From Noviherbaspirillum sp. L7-7A (GTDB lineage: Bacteria; Pseudomonadota; Gammaproteobacteria; Burkholderiales; Burkholderiaceae_D), in NCBI RefSeq assembly GCF_019052805.1, contig NZ_JAHQRJ010000001.1, positions 3,410,001-3,474,000 on the forward strand: DNA of 64,000 nucleotides, read 5' to 3'. The position numbers were made by a program, and so were the translations under genes. Under the pieces are notes generated by a model that had not been told where the DNA came from, did not search any database, and saw only the letters and a program-made list of their open reading frames with translations. Below, one piece after another: positions 1 to 9,633 of the stretch; position 1 is the stretch's first letter; every line of letters starts with the position of its first letter.

Positions 1-44
1 CATGTTAAAAAACAACGAGGTATAGGGCATCAAAACCGTTAGGC

Positions 45-73
45 AAAAAAACAGGCCCACCGAAGTGAGCCTG
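45..73 (-). terminator. Rho-independent terminator of the porin gene
   Basis: Read on the minus strand, a 9-bp stem (plus-strand arms 52-60 and 65-73) closes a TTCG tetraloop and runs into seven T residues (A tract 45-51). It lies about 85 bases beyond the porin stop codon. A second inverted repeat (112-120 with 140-148) sits in the same 3' untranslated stretch. Confidence 0.85.
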
Positions 74-158
74 AAATTCTTGCATTCAACAGACCATTAA
101 AGCAGCCTGCTTAGATTGAAACCACCACCGAAGTAGGGCTTCAATCTAGACTGTTTTA

Positions 159-1244
159 TTAGAACAGGTGGTTGATACCAACCGAAACGCCAACCATGCT
201 GTCTTGGCCAGGAGCTGCGCGCAGCGAAGATTGACCGGTGATGGCGCTCGGACCGTTTTCCAGACCATCTTTGTACTTAGCGTAGTCTACGTCTGCGTAG
301 AAGTTGGTACGCTTCGACAGAGCATAAGTGGCGCCGACGATGAACAGGCCACGCTTGCCGGCTGCAGTGTTGCCAACGCCGAGTGCACCAGCATCAACTT
401 TGGTGTGGTAGTAAGCTGCGGTCAAGCCCAGAGCTGGGGTGATGTCGTAGCTGCCGCCGATCCAGGCATTCTTCTGGTCAGCTTCGCCACCGGTAGCACG
501 ATCTTGGGTTTCGTTCTGGTAACCAGCAGCAATACGAGCCGGGCCAAAGGTGAACGCGCCGCCGACGGTCCAGTTCTTGTTGTCTTGCAGGTTAACAGCG
601 GTCGCGGTGCCAACATTTGCTTTGCGAACGGTGTAAGCAGCGCCAAACGACAGTGGGCCGTTAGCGTAAGTACCGCCGACTGCTGCGTGATTGCTAACAC
701 GGCCGCCGTTAGTGGCTTCAGCCAGTGCGTATTCAGCACGTGCAGTGATCGGGCCAAAAGTGCCGGTGTACTGGATGTCGTTGTCAACACGGGTACCAGC
801 GGAAACGCTTGCGCCGGTCAGAGGGATGATGCCGGTGAATTTGTAGTTGAACGGGTCATACGCGCCAACGGTCTTAAATGCAACCGTGTACTGACGGCCC
901 AGATCCAGGGAGCCCCACTGACCACCCAGACCAACGAATGCGGAACGCTGGAACAGACGGTTTTCGGTGTTGTTCAGAGCGCCGGTGCCGGAGTTGAAGC
1001 CGGATTCCAGGGTGAAGTGAGCATTCAGACCGCCGCCCAGATCTTCAACGCCTTTGAAGCCCAGACGGTTGGAGTTGTAGGTGCCGTTGGAGCTCATGGT
1101 GGTGCGGCTGTGGCCAGCTGCGTCAATGTCGCGCTGGTTGCGAACGCCTGCGTCAAACGAACCGTAAATCGTCACGCTGGTTTGTGCTTGTGCAACGCCT
1201 GCAAATGCACCCAGTACTGCCAGTGCGAGAAGCGATTTTTTCAT
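159..1244 (-). CDS. Gram-negative trimeric porin, OmpC/Bordetella type
   Basis: Outer-membrane general porin of 361 residues. The start at 1244 gives a typical signal peptide (MKKSLLALAVLGAFAGVAQA, cleaved before Q) and has GGAGAT about 6 bases upstream; a longer reading to 1295 has no such support. The mature protein begins with SVTIYG, the usual first beta-strand of Burkholderiales porins. It has repeated aromatic/glycine strand patterns and ends in HLF, the C-terminal aromatic recognised by the BAM assembly machinery. The coding strand is followed by a strong terminator, so it is probably monocistronic. Substrate preference cannot be read from the sequence. Confidence 0.93.
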   Translation of the reverse strand: MKKSLLALAVLGAFAGVAQAQTSVTIYGSFDAGVRNQRDIDAAGHSRTTMSSNGTYNSNRLGFKGVEDLGGGLNAHFTLESGFNSGTGALNNTENRLFQRSAFVGLGGQWGSLDLGRQYTVAFKTVGAYDPFNYKFTGIIPLTGASVSAGTRVDNDIQYTGTFGPITARAEYALAEATNGGRVSNHAAVGGTYANGPLSFGAAYTVRKANVGTATAVNLQDNKNWTVGGAFTFGPARIAAGYQNETQDRATGGEADQKNAWIGGSYDITPALGLTAAYYHTKVDAGALGVGNTAAGKRGLFIVGATYALSKRTNFYADVDYAKYKDGLENGPSAITGQSSLRAAPGQDSMVGVSVGINHLF

Positions 1245-1487
1245 TGAGTAATCTCCAGAAGTTGTAGTGCTAAAATTTTTCGCTGCATTCAGCAAGGCTA
1301 CCAGTAGGGAGCCCCCCTGCCGAGACTTCCAAACCAGTTGATCAAGAAGCTAGTAGTCATTTCATCAAAATACCGATGGCAGGGCAAAGAAATTTTGGCT
1401 TTTCTATGCAATCATCCTGCTTTATGTGGCATTGAAACAACGATTATTTGATTTAGTGGCAACGCCGCTAATGTAAAAAGGAAATTA

Positions 1488-2105
1488 ATGGACGGCTTGA
1501 TTATCGGGTTTGACCGGGCGTTAAGGGTTGTTGGCGGGGTGGCTTCGGCGTTCCGCGCAACGCCTGCTGCTGCTACGGCAGATACGGAACTGACTGAAAG
1601 CGAGCGCAAGCATAGTGCCGGCCTCATGCGGGTAAACCATGTCGGCGAGGTTTGCGCCCAGGCTTTGTACGAGGCCCAAGGCCGTTTTTCGCAGAGTCCT
1701 GATATCCGCACACAATTCGACAGCGCCGCGCGTGAAGAGGAGGATCATCTTGCATGGACGGCGCAGAGGCTGCAGGAGTTGAACTCCCATACCAGTGTAT
1801 TGAATCCGCTCTGGTATGCCGGCGCATATGCACTGGGCATGGTGGCAGCGCGTTTGGGCGATGCGCGCAGCCTCGGCTTTGTGGTGGAAACTGAGCGCCA
1901 GGTTGAGGCGCATCTGGCCAGTCATATGGAGAGGTTGCCGCAAAGCGACCACAAATCCCGGGCAATAGTGGAACAAATGAGACAGGATGAGATTGCGCAC
2001 GGCGCATCGGCCCAGACACTGGGCGCTGCAGAGGTGCCGCAGCCTGTGCGTCAGGCAATGCGCGCCATGTCGAAAGTCATGACGGGCATTGCCTATTATT
2101 TATAG
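1488..2105 (+). CDS. coq7: Demethoxyubiquinone hydroxylase Coq7
   Basis: Di-iron monooxygenase of 205 residues that hydroxylates demethoxyubiquinone in ubiquinone synthesis, acting at the inner face of the cytoplasmic membrane. The di-iron ligand pattern is visible: [15 protein letters not shown] in the first half, then EEEDHLAW, a central [10 protein letters not shown], and QDEIAHG near the end, giving the E...ExxH twice-repeated ferritin-like arrangement. The length is usual for the bacterial family. AAAGGAAATTA precedes the ATG. It stands alone, opposite to the porin and the OsmC gene. A second ubiquinone hydroxylase (ubiH type) lies at 50148 on the other side of the island. Confidence 0.93.
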   Translation: MDGLIIGFDRALRVVGGVASAFRATPAAATADTELTESERKHSAGLMRVNHVGEVCAQALYEAQGRFSQSPDIRTQFDSAAREEEDHLAWTAQRLQELNSHTSVLNPLWYAGAYALGMVAARLGDARSLGFVVETERQVEAHLASHMERLPQSDHKSRAIVEQMRQDEIAHGASAQTLGAAEVPQPVRQAMRAMSKVMTGIAYYL

Positions 2106-2136
2106 CGAATGGAAAAAGCGGCGATAAGTGCCCGCT

Positions 2137-2580
2137 TCAGCTGGCCGGCGTTTCGGTCAGGTCGTCGATAATTTCGAAGGTATGCGTCATTGTCGCTGTC
2201 TTTTCCAGCATGATGGAAGCCGAACAGTATTTTTCATGCGACAGCTTGATGGCGCGTTCGACAAGATTCGCTTTCAGGTTGCGGCCGCGAACCGTGAAAT
2301 GGAAATGGATGCTGGTAAAGACCTTGGGATCCTTTTCGGCGCGCTCCGATTTCAACGTGACGTCGCAGCCACGGATGTCCTGGCCGCTTTTCCTCAGAAT
2401 CAGCACAACGTCATAGGCAGTGCAGCCGCCCGTGCCGGCAAGCACCACTTCCATCGGGCGTGGTGCCAGGTTGCGGCCGCCGCCCTCCGGCGCACCATCC
2501 ATGGTCACAAGATGGCCAGAGCCGGTTTCGGCCATAAATGTCATGCCGGACAAGCCAGTCCAGCGTACGGTGCATTCCAT
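2137..2580 (-). CDS. OsmC family protein
   Basis: Small cytoplasmic OsmC/Ohr-fold protein of 147 residues. The family includes thiol peroxidases acting on organic hydroperoxides and many members of unknown role. The central GGCTAYDVVLILRKSGQD stretch carries the conserved Cys at the start of the long helix, and SHEKYCSASIML near the end carries the second Cys, so both peroxidatic-type cysteines are present. The spacing resembles the YhfA/OsmC-like subgroup rather than classical Ohr. It converges on coq7, with 31 bases between the stop codons. Confidence 0.88.
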   Translation of the reverse strand: MECTVRWTGLSGMTFMAETGSGHLVTMDGAPEGGGRNLAPRPMEVVLAGTGGCTAYDVVLILRKSGQDIRGCDVTLKSERAEKDPKVFTSIHFHFTVRGRNLKANLVERAIKLSHEKYCSASIMLEKTATMTHTFEIIDDLTETPAS

Positions 2581-2784
2581 CGCATCCTCGCAAAAATTGA
2601 ACGTGCGCTATTGTAACTGTTGAATATCGACTTTTCTGTTTGACGGCAAGTGCTTGAAAAGGCTATACTTTCCGATTCCCTGTTTGCTCAAGGGAAAAGA
2701 TACAAGGCAGAGTCTGCGGCAAAAGCTGAAACAAGGCAGCGCAAAACCACCATTTTGAGCGAATCAATTGATCAGGAAGTCATC

Positions 2785-3213
2785 ATGAAAACCTTTTCCG
2801 CTAAAGGACACGAAGTCCAGCGCGACTGGTTCGTGATTGACGCGACGGACAAAGTCCTCGGACGTGTTGCCAGCGAAGTGGCACTCCGGTTGCGCGGCAA
2901 GCACAAGCCAGAATTTACCCCTCACGTCGATACCGGCGATTTCATCATCGTCGTCAACGCAGACAAGCTGCGCGTGACGGGCACCAAGTCCACCGAGAAG
3001 AAGTACTACCGCCACAGCGGTTACCCGGGCGGCATCTACGAAACCAATTTCCTGAAAATGCAACAGCGTTTTCCGGGCCGCGCGCTGGAGAAGGCAGTCA
3101 AGGGCATGCTGCCCAAGGGTCCTCTCGGCTACGCCATGATCAAGAAGCTGAAGGTCTATGCGGAAGGCAGCCATCCGCACGCCGCGCAGCAGCCGCAGCC
3201 CCTCGAACTGTAA
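2785..3213 (+). CDS. rplM: 50S ribosomal protein L13
   Basis: Large-subunit ribosomal protein of 142 residues, the standard length. The start at 2785 ([20 protein letters not shown]) is chosen because it matches the family N-terminus and follows AGGAAG; the longer upstream reading is untranslated leader. Family signatures [22 protein letters not shown] and [12 protein letters not shown] are all present. It is followed after 9 bases by rpsI, the usual L13-S9 operon. The roughly 200 bases upstream hold the operon promoter and leader. Confidence 0.97.
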   Translation: MKTFSAKGHEVQRDWFVIDATDKVLGRVASEVALRLRGKHKPEFTPHVDTGDFIIVVNADKLRVTGTKSTEKKYYRHSGYPGGIYETNFLKMQQRFPGRALEKAVKGMLPKGPLGYAMIKKLKVYAEGSHPHAAQQPQPLEL

Positions 3214-3222
3214 GGAACAGTC

Positions 3223-3615
3223 ATGATCGGTAACTACAACTACGGCACCGGCCGTCGCAAGAGCGCAGTGGCTCGCGTGTTCATCAAGTCTGGCTCGGGC
3301 CAGATCGTGGTCAACGGCAAGCCGGCCAACGAGTACTTTTCCCGCGAAACCGGCCTGATGGTGATCCGTCAGCCGCTGGAACTGACCAACAATGTCGAGC
3401 GTTTCGACATCATGGTCAATGTCAACGGCGGCGGCGAGTCCGGCCAGGCAGGCGCAGTGCGCCACGGTATCACCCGTGCACTGATCGACTACGATGCAAC
3501 GCTGAAGCCGGAACTGTCCAAGGCAGGCTTCGTTACCCGCGATGCACGTGAAGTCGAGCGTAAGAAAGTCGGCCTGCGTAAAGCACGTCGCGCAAAACAG
3601 TTCTCGAAGCGTTAA
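3223..3615 (+). CDS. rpsI: 30S ribosomal protein S9
   Basis: Small-subunit protein of 130 residues, cotranscribed with rplM. It starts [20 protein letters not shown] and ends in the basic tail [18 protein letters not shown], whose last residues reach the ribosomal P-site tRNA. The [17 protein letters not shown] signature is intact. AAGGAACAG precedes the start. A strong terminator follows 20 bases after the stop. Confidence 0.97.
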   Translation: MIGNYNYGTGRRKSAVARVFIKSGSGQIVVNGKPANEYFSRETGLMVIRQPLELTNNVERFDIMVNVNGGGESGQAGAVRHGITRALIDYDATLKPELSKAGFVTRDAREVERKKVGLRKARRAKQFSKR

Positions 3616-3634
3616 TCACGTTTTTGGCACTGCG

Positions 3635-3662
3635 AAAGCCGCCCGGTTCGCCGGGCGGCTTT
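3635..3662 (+). terminator. Terminator after rplM-rpsI
   Basis: A perfect 12-bp stem (AAAGCCGCCCGG with its complement) closes a TTCG tetraloop and ends in a short T run. It lies 20 bases after the rpsI stop and separates the ribosomal operon from argC. Confidence 0.92.
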
Positions 3663-3750
3663 TGTCATTGTGGCCAGGCCCGAGCAAAACGGCCGTTGGC
3701 CGACACTGTTAGAATTTCGGGACATTATTTCAATCCGGCTTGGAAAAATC

Positions 3751-4794
3751 ATGATCAAAGTAGGCATCGTAGGCGGCACTGGCTATACCGGCGTCGAGCT
3801 GTTGCGTTTGTTGGCAACGCATCCGCAGGTGGAACTGACCGCCATTACGTCGCGCAAGGAAGACGGCATGCCGGTTGCCGACATGTTTCCGTCCCTGCGT
3901 GGCTTTGTTTCGCTCGCCTTTTCCGCGCCTGAAAAGGCCCGGCTGACCGACTGCGATGTGGTTTTCTTTGCCACGCCGCATGGTGTGGCCATGGCGCAGA
4001 CGCCGGAACTGCTGGCCGCTGGCGTAAAAGTGATCGATCTGGCGGCAGATTTCCGCCTGAAAGACACTGCGGTTTTCGAGAAATGGTATGGCATGCCGCA
4101 TTCTTGCCCGGAGATCCTGGAGGAAGCGGTCTATGGTCTGGCCGAGGTCAACCGTGAGGCGATCAGGAAGGCCCGTGTCGTGGGTCTGGCAGGCTGCTAT
4201 CCGACCTCGATGCAACTGGGCCTTGCACCCTTGCTGTCGCAAGGCAAGCCACTGGTCAACGAATCCGCACTGATCGCGGATTGCAAGTCCGGCGTTTCCG
4301 GCGCAGGCCGCAAGGCCGAGGTAGGAACGCTGCTGGCGGAGGCTTCGGACAACTTCAAGGCATACGGCGTGAAAGGGCATCGCCACTTGCCAGAAACCCG
4401 GCAAGGGCTGGAAGCGATCTCCGGTCGTCCGGCCGGACTCACTTTCGTGCCGCATCTTGTGCCGATGATCCGCGGTATCCATTCCACTCTATACGCCACC
4501 ATCCTGCCCGAGGCGCGCGACATTGATTTCCAGGCGCTGTATGAAAATCATTATCGCAACGAGCCTTTCATCGATGTGATGCCAGCCGGCAGCCATCCGG
4601 AAACCCGGTCGGTACGCGCTTCCAACATGCTCCGGATTGCCGTGCATCGTCCGGATAACGGTGACCAGCTCGTTATCCTGGTGGTGGAAGACAACCTTGT
4701 TAAAGGCGCGGCGGGGCAGGGTGTGCAGTGCATGAACATCATGTTCGGACTGGATGAAACGACTGGCCTGAAGCAGGTGCCTGTTCTTCCCTGA
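3751..4794 (+). CDS. argC: N-acetyl-gamma-glutamyl-phosphate reductase
   Basis: NADPH-dependent reductase of 347 residues for the third step of arginine synthesis. The start at 3751 gives [20 protein letters not shown], a canonical GxxGxxG-type nucleotide-binding N-terminus; the longer frame upstream is rejected because it would add residues before this fold. The catalytic Cys is in [20 protein letters not shown], and the substrate-binding stretch with HRHLPE follows. This is the long-form ArgC typical of proteobacteria. It is the first gene of a co-directional run with the DUF6776-like gene, bactofilin and erpA. Confidence 0.96.
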   Translation: MIKVGIVGGTGYTGVELLRLLATHPQVELTAITSRKEDGMPVADMFPSLRGFVSLAFSAPEKARLTDCDVVFFATPHGVAMAQTPELLAAGVKVIDLAADFRLKDTAVFEKWYGMPHSCPEILEEAVYGLAEVNREAIRKARVVGLAGCYPTSMQLGLAPLLSQGKPLVNESALIADCKSGVSGAGRKAEVGTLLAEASDNFKAYGVKGHRHLPETRQGLEAISGRPAGLTFVPHLVPMIRGIHSTLYATILPEARDIDFQALYENHYRNEPFIDVMPAGSHPETRSVRASNMLRIAVHRPDNGDQLVILVVEDNLVKGAAGQGVQCMNIMFGLDETTGLKQVPVLP

Positions 4795-4805
4795 TTGCCC
4801 TGGCG

Positions 4806-5543
4806 ATGAGGATAGGTCGTTGGCCGCGACGGCGCCGGCCTCTTGCGGCGCCCAAGCTTACTGTCAGCAAACAAGTCTCCTGGCGGGTGCGCCTGTCGCG
4901 AATGGCGCTGCTGTTTTTCATCATCGGCTGTCTGGCGTTGTGGACCTATGAGCTCGGCCGTGGCGTGAATGTGCTCGGCGCGGGCATCAGTGCCGAGCAG
5001 GCGCAGTTGCTCAAGGCACAGGCCGCCAAGGCGGTTGCCGAGCGGGATCAGGCAAGCGGCACGCTTGGCACGCTGGAAAACCAGCTGGCCATGGAGCGGG
5101 CGGCACATACGCAACTGGCCTCCCAGGTACAGTCGCTGACTGCCGAAAATGCCCGTCTGCAGGAGGATCTGGCGTTTTTCGACAGCCTGGTGCCTGCCGG
5201 CCCGGTGTCGGAAGGCATTTCGATTCGTCGGCTGAAAATGGAATTCGTGCCGCCCAACCAGTTGCGATATCGTCTGCTCGTCATGCGACGCGGCAATAAT
5301 CCACAGGATTTCAAGGGCAGCCTGGCGTTGTCGCTGGCGGTAATCCAGGCAGGCAAGGCCTCGGTGCTGAATTTCCCCGGTAAGGATGACAAGACTGAGG
5401 CGTTTCAGCTGGAATTTCAGCGCTACCAGCGTATCGAAGGCATACTTCCCTTGCCAGAGGGCTTGCAGGTCAGGAATGTACAGGCTCGCGTGCTGGAAAA
5501 TGGCAAAGTGCGTGCGCAACAGTCGGCCAATTTGGAACGATAA
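4806..5543 (+). CDS. DUF6776-like inner-membrane coiled-coil protein
   Basis: Conserved protein of 245 residues without a known function. A basic N-terminus (about residues 1-32) is followed by one membrane helix (MALLFFIIGCLALWTYELG, about 33-51), then an alpha-helical coiled coil to about residue 120, then a beta-rich C-terminal domain. The topology suggests a periplasmic domain. It lies 11 bases after argC and 9 bases before the bactofilin gene. The constant neighbour is the bactofilin, so a role in envelope organisation is plausible but inferred. DUF6776 assignment is from recall of this neighbourhood. Confidence 0.75.
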   Translation: MRIGRWPRRRRPLAAPKLTVSKQVSWRVRLSRMALLFFIIGCLALWTYELGRGVNVLGAGISAEQAQLLKAQAAKAVAERDQASGTLGTLENQLAMERAAHTQLASQVQSLTAENARLQEDLAFFDSLVPAGPVSEGISIRRLKMEFVPPNQLRYRLLVMRRGNNPQDFKGSLALSLAVIQAGKASVLNFPGKDDKTEAFQLEFQRYQRIEGILPLPEGLQVRNVQARVLENGKVRAQQSANLER

Positions 5544-5552
5544 AGGAGAGGC

Positions 5553-5957
5553 TTGATGTTCGGGCAAAAGGCAAAGAACACGATAGACAGCCTGATCGGC
5601 ATGTCGACGACAATCGAGGGAAATATTCGTTTCCGTGGCGGCTTGCGGGTAGACGGGCATGTCAAAGGCAGCCTGATTGCCGATCCGATCGATGGCAGCA
5701 TGCTGGTCATTTCAGAGCAGGCCAGCGTGGAGGGTGAGGTCAGGGCGGAACATATCGTTGTGGACGGCGTAATCAATGGCCCGGTTTTTTGTTCCGAGCT
5801 TCTTGAATTGCAGCCCAAGGCCCGCATAACCGGGGATGTACATTACAAAGCGCTGGAAATGCATGGCGGGGCGTTGGTTTCAGGCAAGCTCAGTCATCCA
5901 CAGGACAGCGAGCAGGTGCTGAAGCTGGCATCGCCAAAATTAGCCTCCAATGTGTGA
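5553..5957 (+). CDS. Bactofilin (polymer-forming cytoskeletal protein)
   Basis: Bactofilin of 134 residues. These proteins polymerise without nucleotide through a right-handed beta-helix and scaffold envelope proteins. The N-terminal tail FGQKAKNTIDSLIG is followed by the core repeat series (IEGNIRFRGGLRVDGHVKG, SVEGEVRAEHIVVDGVINGP, ARITGDVHYKALEMHGGA). AAAGGAGAGG precedes the start. It is probably cotranscribed with the upstream membrane coiled-coil gene. Confidence 0.93.
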   Translation: MMFGQKAKNTIDSLIGMSTTIEGNIRFRGGLRVDGHVKGSLIADPIDGSMLVISEQASVEGEVRAEHIVVDGVINGPVFCSELLELQPKARITGDVHYKALEMHGGALVSGKLSHPQDSEQVLKLASPKLASNV

Positions 5958-6012
5958 GTGCGCTATTAGTTCTATAATCGAACATTATTCGCTTTAATTA
6001 GCAGGAGTCCAA

Positions 6013-6363
6013 ATGAACGCCATTGCAGAAATGCCAGCACCGATTGTTTTTACCGACAGTGCAGCCGCCAAGGTTGCCCAGTTGATTGAAGAGGAAGGAA
6101 ATCCTGACCTGAAGCTGCGCGTATTCGTGCAGGGTGGCGGTTGCTCCGGTTTCCAGTATGGTTTCACCTTCGATGAAATCGTCAACGAAGACGACACCAC
6201 CATGACCAAGAACGGCGTGCAGCTGCTGATCGATTCGATGAGCTATCAGTACCTGGTGGGCGCGGAGATCGACTACAAGGATGACCTGGAAGGCGCGCAA
6301 TTCGTGATCAAGAATCCGAATGCCACTACGACCTGTGGCTGCGGTTCGTCCTTTTCGGCTTAA
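6013..6363 (+). CDS. erpA: Iron-sulfur cluster insertion protein ErpA
   Basis: A-type carrier of 116 residues that delivers Fe-S clusters to apoproteins. The three cluster-ligand cysteines are visible: one in [10 protein letters not shown] and two in TTCGCGSSF near the C-terminus. AGGAG precedes the ATG by about 7 bases. A weak hairpin with GGGGC/GCCCC arms and a TTTTC tail lies at about 6371-6407 and may be its terminator, converging on the YcaO gene. Confidence 0.95.
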   Translation: MNAIAEMPAPIVFTDSAAAKVAQLIEEEGNPDLKLRVFVQGGGCSGFQYGFTFDEIVNEDDTTMTKNGVQLLIDSMSYQYLVGAEIDYKDDLEGAQFVIKNPNATTTCGCGSSFSA

Positions 6364-6440
6364 GCCTCATTGGGGCACCTTGGCCAGTGGTCACAGGCGC
6401 CCCGTTTTCAATGATTAGCTTGGAGCCATAACGCGCCACA

Positions 6441-8645
6441 TTAACTTGCCATAGTTACTGCATTGGCTCGCGCCGCATGAAGTTTCCTGTAGCTATCGAC
6501 CAGGCGATGATGTCTTTCCAGCCCTTCGAGTTTCATGCTGGTTGGCGTCAGTCCAAAGAAGCGCACGCTGCCGTCCAGTGAGCCCAGCACTGCATCCATC
6601 CGTGGATTGCCAAACATCCTGCGGAAGTTGACGACATAGTCGTCCAGTTCCATGTCGTCATCGAGTACCACCTCCAGCACCACGTTCAAGGCCTGGTAGA
6701 ACAACCTGCGCTCGACCGTGTTGTCGTTGTACTGCAGGAAGGCTCCCACCAGTTCGTGCGCTGCCTCGAAATCTTGCAAGGCAAGATGAATGAGCAGCTT
6801 CAGCTCCAGCACGGTTAGCTGCCCCCATTCCGTATTTTCGTCAAATTCGATGCCGATTAAAGTGGCGATATCGGAGTATTCATCCAGCTCGCTGTTATCC
6901 AGACGCTCCAGCAGCGCTTCCAGGCTTTCGTCGTCCAGGCGGTGCAGGTTCAGGATATCTGCGCGGAACGACAGCGCCTTGTTGGTGTTATCCCATATCA
7001 GATCTTCCACAGGATAGATTTCCGAATAGCCGGGCACCAGGATTCGGCAGGCAATGGCTCCCAGCTGGTCATAGACCGCCATATAGACTTCCTTGCCCAT
7101 GTCCTCAAGAATGCCGAGCAGGGTCGCGGCTTCCTGGCGATTGGAATTCTCGCCGTGGCCGGAAAAATCCCATTCGACAAAATCGAAATTCGCTTTCGCG
7201 CTGAAAAAGCGCCACGACACCACGCCGCTGGAATCAATGAAGTGTTCGACAAAGTTGTTTGGCTCGGTCACGGCATTGCTGACAAAGCTGGGCTGGGGCA
7301 GATCGTTCAGGCCTTCAAAACTGCGACCCTGCAGCAATTCAGTCAGGCTCCGTTCAAGCGCCACTTCAAAGCTTGGATGGGCGCCGAATGAAGCAAAGAC
7401 GCCGCCAGTGCGCGGATTCATCAACGTAACGCACATCACCGGGTAGATGCCACCCAGCGATGCATCCTTTACCAGCACCGGAAAGCCCTGCGCTTCCAAG
7501 CCCTGAATGCCTGCCAGGATGCCGGGGTATTTCGCCAGCACTTCCTGGGGCACATCGGGCAGCGTCATTTCGCCTGCCAGGATTTCACGCTTTACCGCCC
7601 GCTCGAAAATTTCGGACAGGCATTGGACCTGCGCTTCAGCCAGGGTATTGCCAGCACTCATGCCATTGCTGACGAACAGGTTTTCAACCAGGTTTGACGG
7701 GAAATACACCACTTCGCCATCGGACTGGCGCACATACGGCAGCGAACAGATGCCGCGTTCCACATTGCCCGAGTTGGTGTCGTACAGGTGCGAGCCCCGC
7801 AACTCCCCATCGGGATCGTAGATGGACAGGCAGTAGGGATCGAGAATGTCGGCCGGCAGCGCATCTCCGCGGCCGGGCTGGAACCAGCGCTCGTTGGGGT
7901 AATGCACAAAAGGCGCATTGGCGATGTCTTCGCCCCAGAAGCTGCCGGCGTAGAAATGGTTGCAGTTCAGGCGCTCGATATATTCACCCAAGGCCGACGC
8001 CAGCGCGCTTTCCTTGGTCGCTCCCTTGCCATTGGTGAAACACATCGGCGAGTGCGCGTCGCGGATGTGCAGCGACCATACATTGGGAATGATATTGCGC
8101 CATGAGGCGATCTCGATCTTGATGCCCAGGCTCGCCAGGACACCCGACATATTGGCGATGGTTTGCTCCAGCGGCAGGTCCTTGCCTGGAATGTAGGTGC
8201 TGGCGTCGGAAGACGGTTTCAGCGTCAGCAGGGACTGGGCATCGGCATCCAGGTTCTCCACCTCTTCGATCACGAACTCCGGTCCGGCCTGCACCACTTT
8301 CTTCACCGTGCAACGCTCGATGGAGCGCAGGATGCCCTGGCGGTCGTAGTCAGAAATATCTGCCGGCAGCTCGACCTGGATCTTGAAAACCTGCTGGTAA
8401 CGGTTTTCTGGATCGACAATATTGTTTTGGGACAGGCGGATGTTCTCGGTCGGAATGTTGCGCGTGTTGCAGTACAGCTTGACGAAGTAAGCCGCGCACA
8501 GGGCCGATGAAGCCAGGAAGTAATCGAAAGGGCCAGGCGCGGAGCCATCGCCCTTGTAGCGGATCGGCTGGTCGGCCACCACCGTGAAGTCATCGAACTT
8601 GGCTTCAAGACGAAGTTTGTCGAGAAAGTTGACTTTGATTTCCAT
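6441..8645 (-). CDS. OsmC-YcaO fusion protein, S12 methylthiotransferase accessory type
   Basis: Cytoplasmic protein of 734 residues. Residues 1-140 are an OsmC-like domain. Residues about 165-560 are a YcaO domain (GKGATKESALASALGEYIERL and AEAQVQCLSEIFERAVKRE are the ATP-binding helices). The remainder is a helical, TPR-like tail. YcaO enzymes phosphorylate amide backbones. This OsmC-YcaO architecture is generally annotated as an accessory factor for beta-methylthiolation of ribosomal protein S12, although the exact reaction is not settled. No RiPP precursor is seen nearby. It is the last clear core gene before the accessory region, and it converges on erpA. Confidence 0.93.
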   Translation of the reverse strand: MEIKVNFLDKLRLEAKFDDFTVVADQPIRYKGDGSAPGPFDYFLASSALCAAYFVKLYCNTRNIPTENIRLSQNNIVDPENRYQQVFKIQVELPADISDYDRQGILRSIERCTVKKVVQAGPEFVIEEVENLDADAQSLLTLKPSSDASTYIPGKDLPLEQTIANMSGVLASLGIKIEIASWRNIIPNVWSLHIRDAHSPMCFTNGKGATKESALASALGEYIERLNCNHFYAGSFWGEDIANAPFVHYPNERWFQPGRGDALPADILDPYCLSIYDPDGELRGSHLYDTNSGNVERGICSLPYVRQSDGEVVYFPSNLVENLFVSNGMSAGNTLAEAQVQCLSEIFERAVKREILAGEMTLPDVPQEVLAKYPGILAGIQGLEAQGFPVLVKDASLGGIYPVMCVTLMNPRTGGVFASFGAHPSFEVALERSLTELLQGRSFEGLNDLPQPSFVSNAVTEPNNFVEHFIDSSGVVSWRFFSAKANFDFVEWDFSGHGENSNRQEAATLLGILEDMGKEVYMAVYDQLGAIACRILVPGYSEIYPVEDLIWDNTNKALSFRADILNLHRLDDESLEALLERLDNSELDEYSDIATLIGIEFDENTEWGQLTVLELKLLIHLALQDFEAAHELVGAFLQYNDNTVERRLFYQALNVVLEVVLDDDMELDDYVVNFRRMFGNPRMDAVLGSLDGSVRFFGLTPTSMKLEGLERHHRLVDSYRKLHAARANAVTMAS

Positions 8646-9633
8646 GGGAGATTTCCAAAATAAGGTGGCCGCTATTATCCGCCGCTGTGTTGGACCCGCT
8701 TATACATTAAGCATAAGTGATCGCTAGCATATCCATACGGTTGAGAGCAGCCACAGGAAAGGCGAGCTCAATTTCCGCCCGGACATTCAATCGGACAATT
8801 CGACCGGAATGGCTTACAACGGATCGGGGAAGCAGGCCAAAAAATGAACAATAGCGAAAATTTGGCAGATACCGCGCATCATGAAAAATTTGGGCGGCTC
8901 CATCAGCACTGGTTGCTTCCCGAGATGCAAGAGAGCTGAGTTGCCGATGCGTTCTTCATCTGGGTAGCGCGGGCGGAAGTGAACTACCGACAAAAAGATC
9001 TTCAAGACGAAGCCCCAGCGAGGTTGCGGAGTCTATCATACATGCAACCACTTTTTCCGAGGCGCACCGGACCAGCAATGCTGGATGCAGGTCGATCTTC
9101 ATGTAAGCCGTGTAGACCAATCTTCGTCGCAATGACAGCGCTAGGAACCCATGCCGGTCCTGCAGTCTCAGGCATAAAGTGCCACAAGCTTGGGCACTGG
9201 CCTGTACCGGAACAGGTGTCGAACAAGGTTAGCTTGCACTAGCCTTCTTCCCTGCACACTCCCTCGAACACGACGGCGAGTACGGCAAATTTTTCAGGTT
9301 TGAACGAGCCACATACCGGCGTCATCCTGGCTCGCAACCTCGAACTTGCCTGTTTCGGCACTCTTGGCCCCTCAAGAGAATTTGCTATTCGTCTAACCGA
9401 TGCGATCGCTGACGCCGATTGATTTCCTTGGCAAAAAAGGGGATTTTGAGCAAGACAAAAAACAAAAAGGCATTAGCCATTCTTCAGATTGCTTATGACA
9501 CCCACGTTCAAGTTTTCTGGGAATTGACGATCCTACTGCTGGAAAATCAATATGCCGTCTTGCAATTGAACCAGAAACATCAATGGACGAGGTTGCGAGA
9601 TGAGAACAACCAGATTGTGTAAAAAATAATATG
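8646..9633. other. 988-base stretch without a supported gene
   Basis: This holds the ycaO promoter region at its left end and a decayed copy of the tRNA-Phe insertion junction at 8961-9023. The short open frames here have no start signals or recognisable content. It appears to be residue of an old integration. Confidence 0.6.
8961..9023 (-). repeat. Decayed tRNA-Phe attachment-site copy
   Basis: The first 45 bases match the 3' part of the tRNA-Phe gene (49957-50001) at 33 of 45 positions without gaps. The next 18 bases match the element-side flank of the intact left junction (from 11946) at 14 of 18. The match crosses the junction, so this is a diverged attachment site rather than a mere tRNA fragment. 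Confidence 0.75.

Noticed and set aside
168-1247. Long plus-strand open frame opposite the porin
   Set aside because: It is the mirror of the porin gene, with no ribosome site and a cysteine/valine-rich composition unlike a protein.
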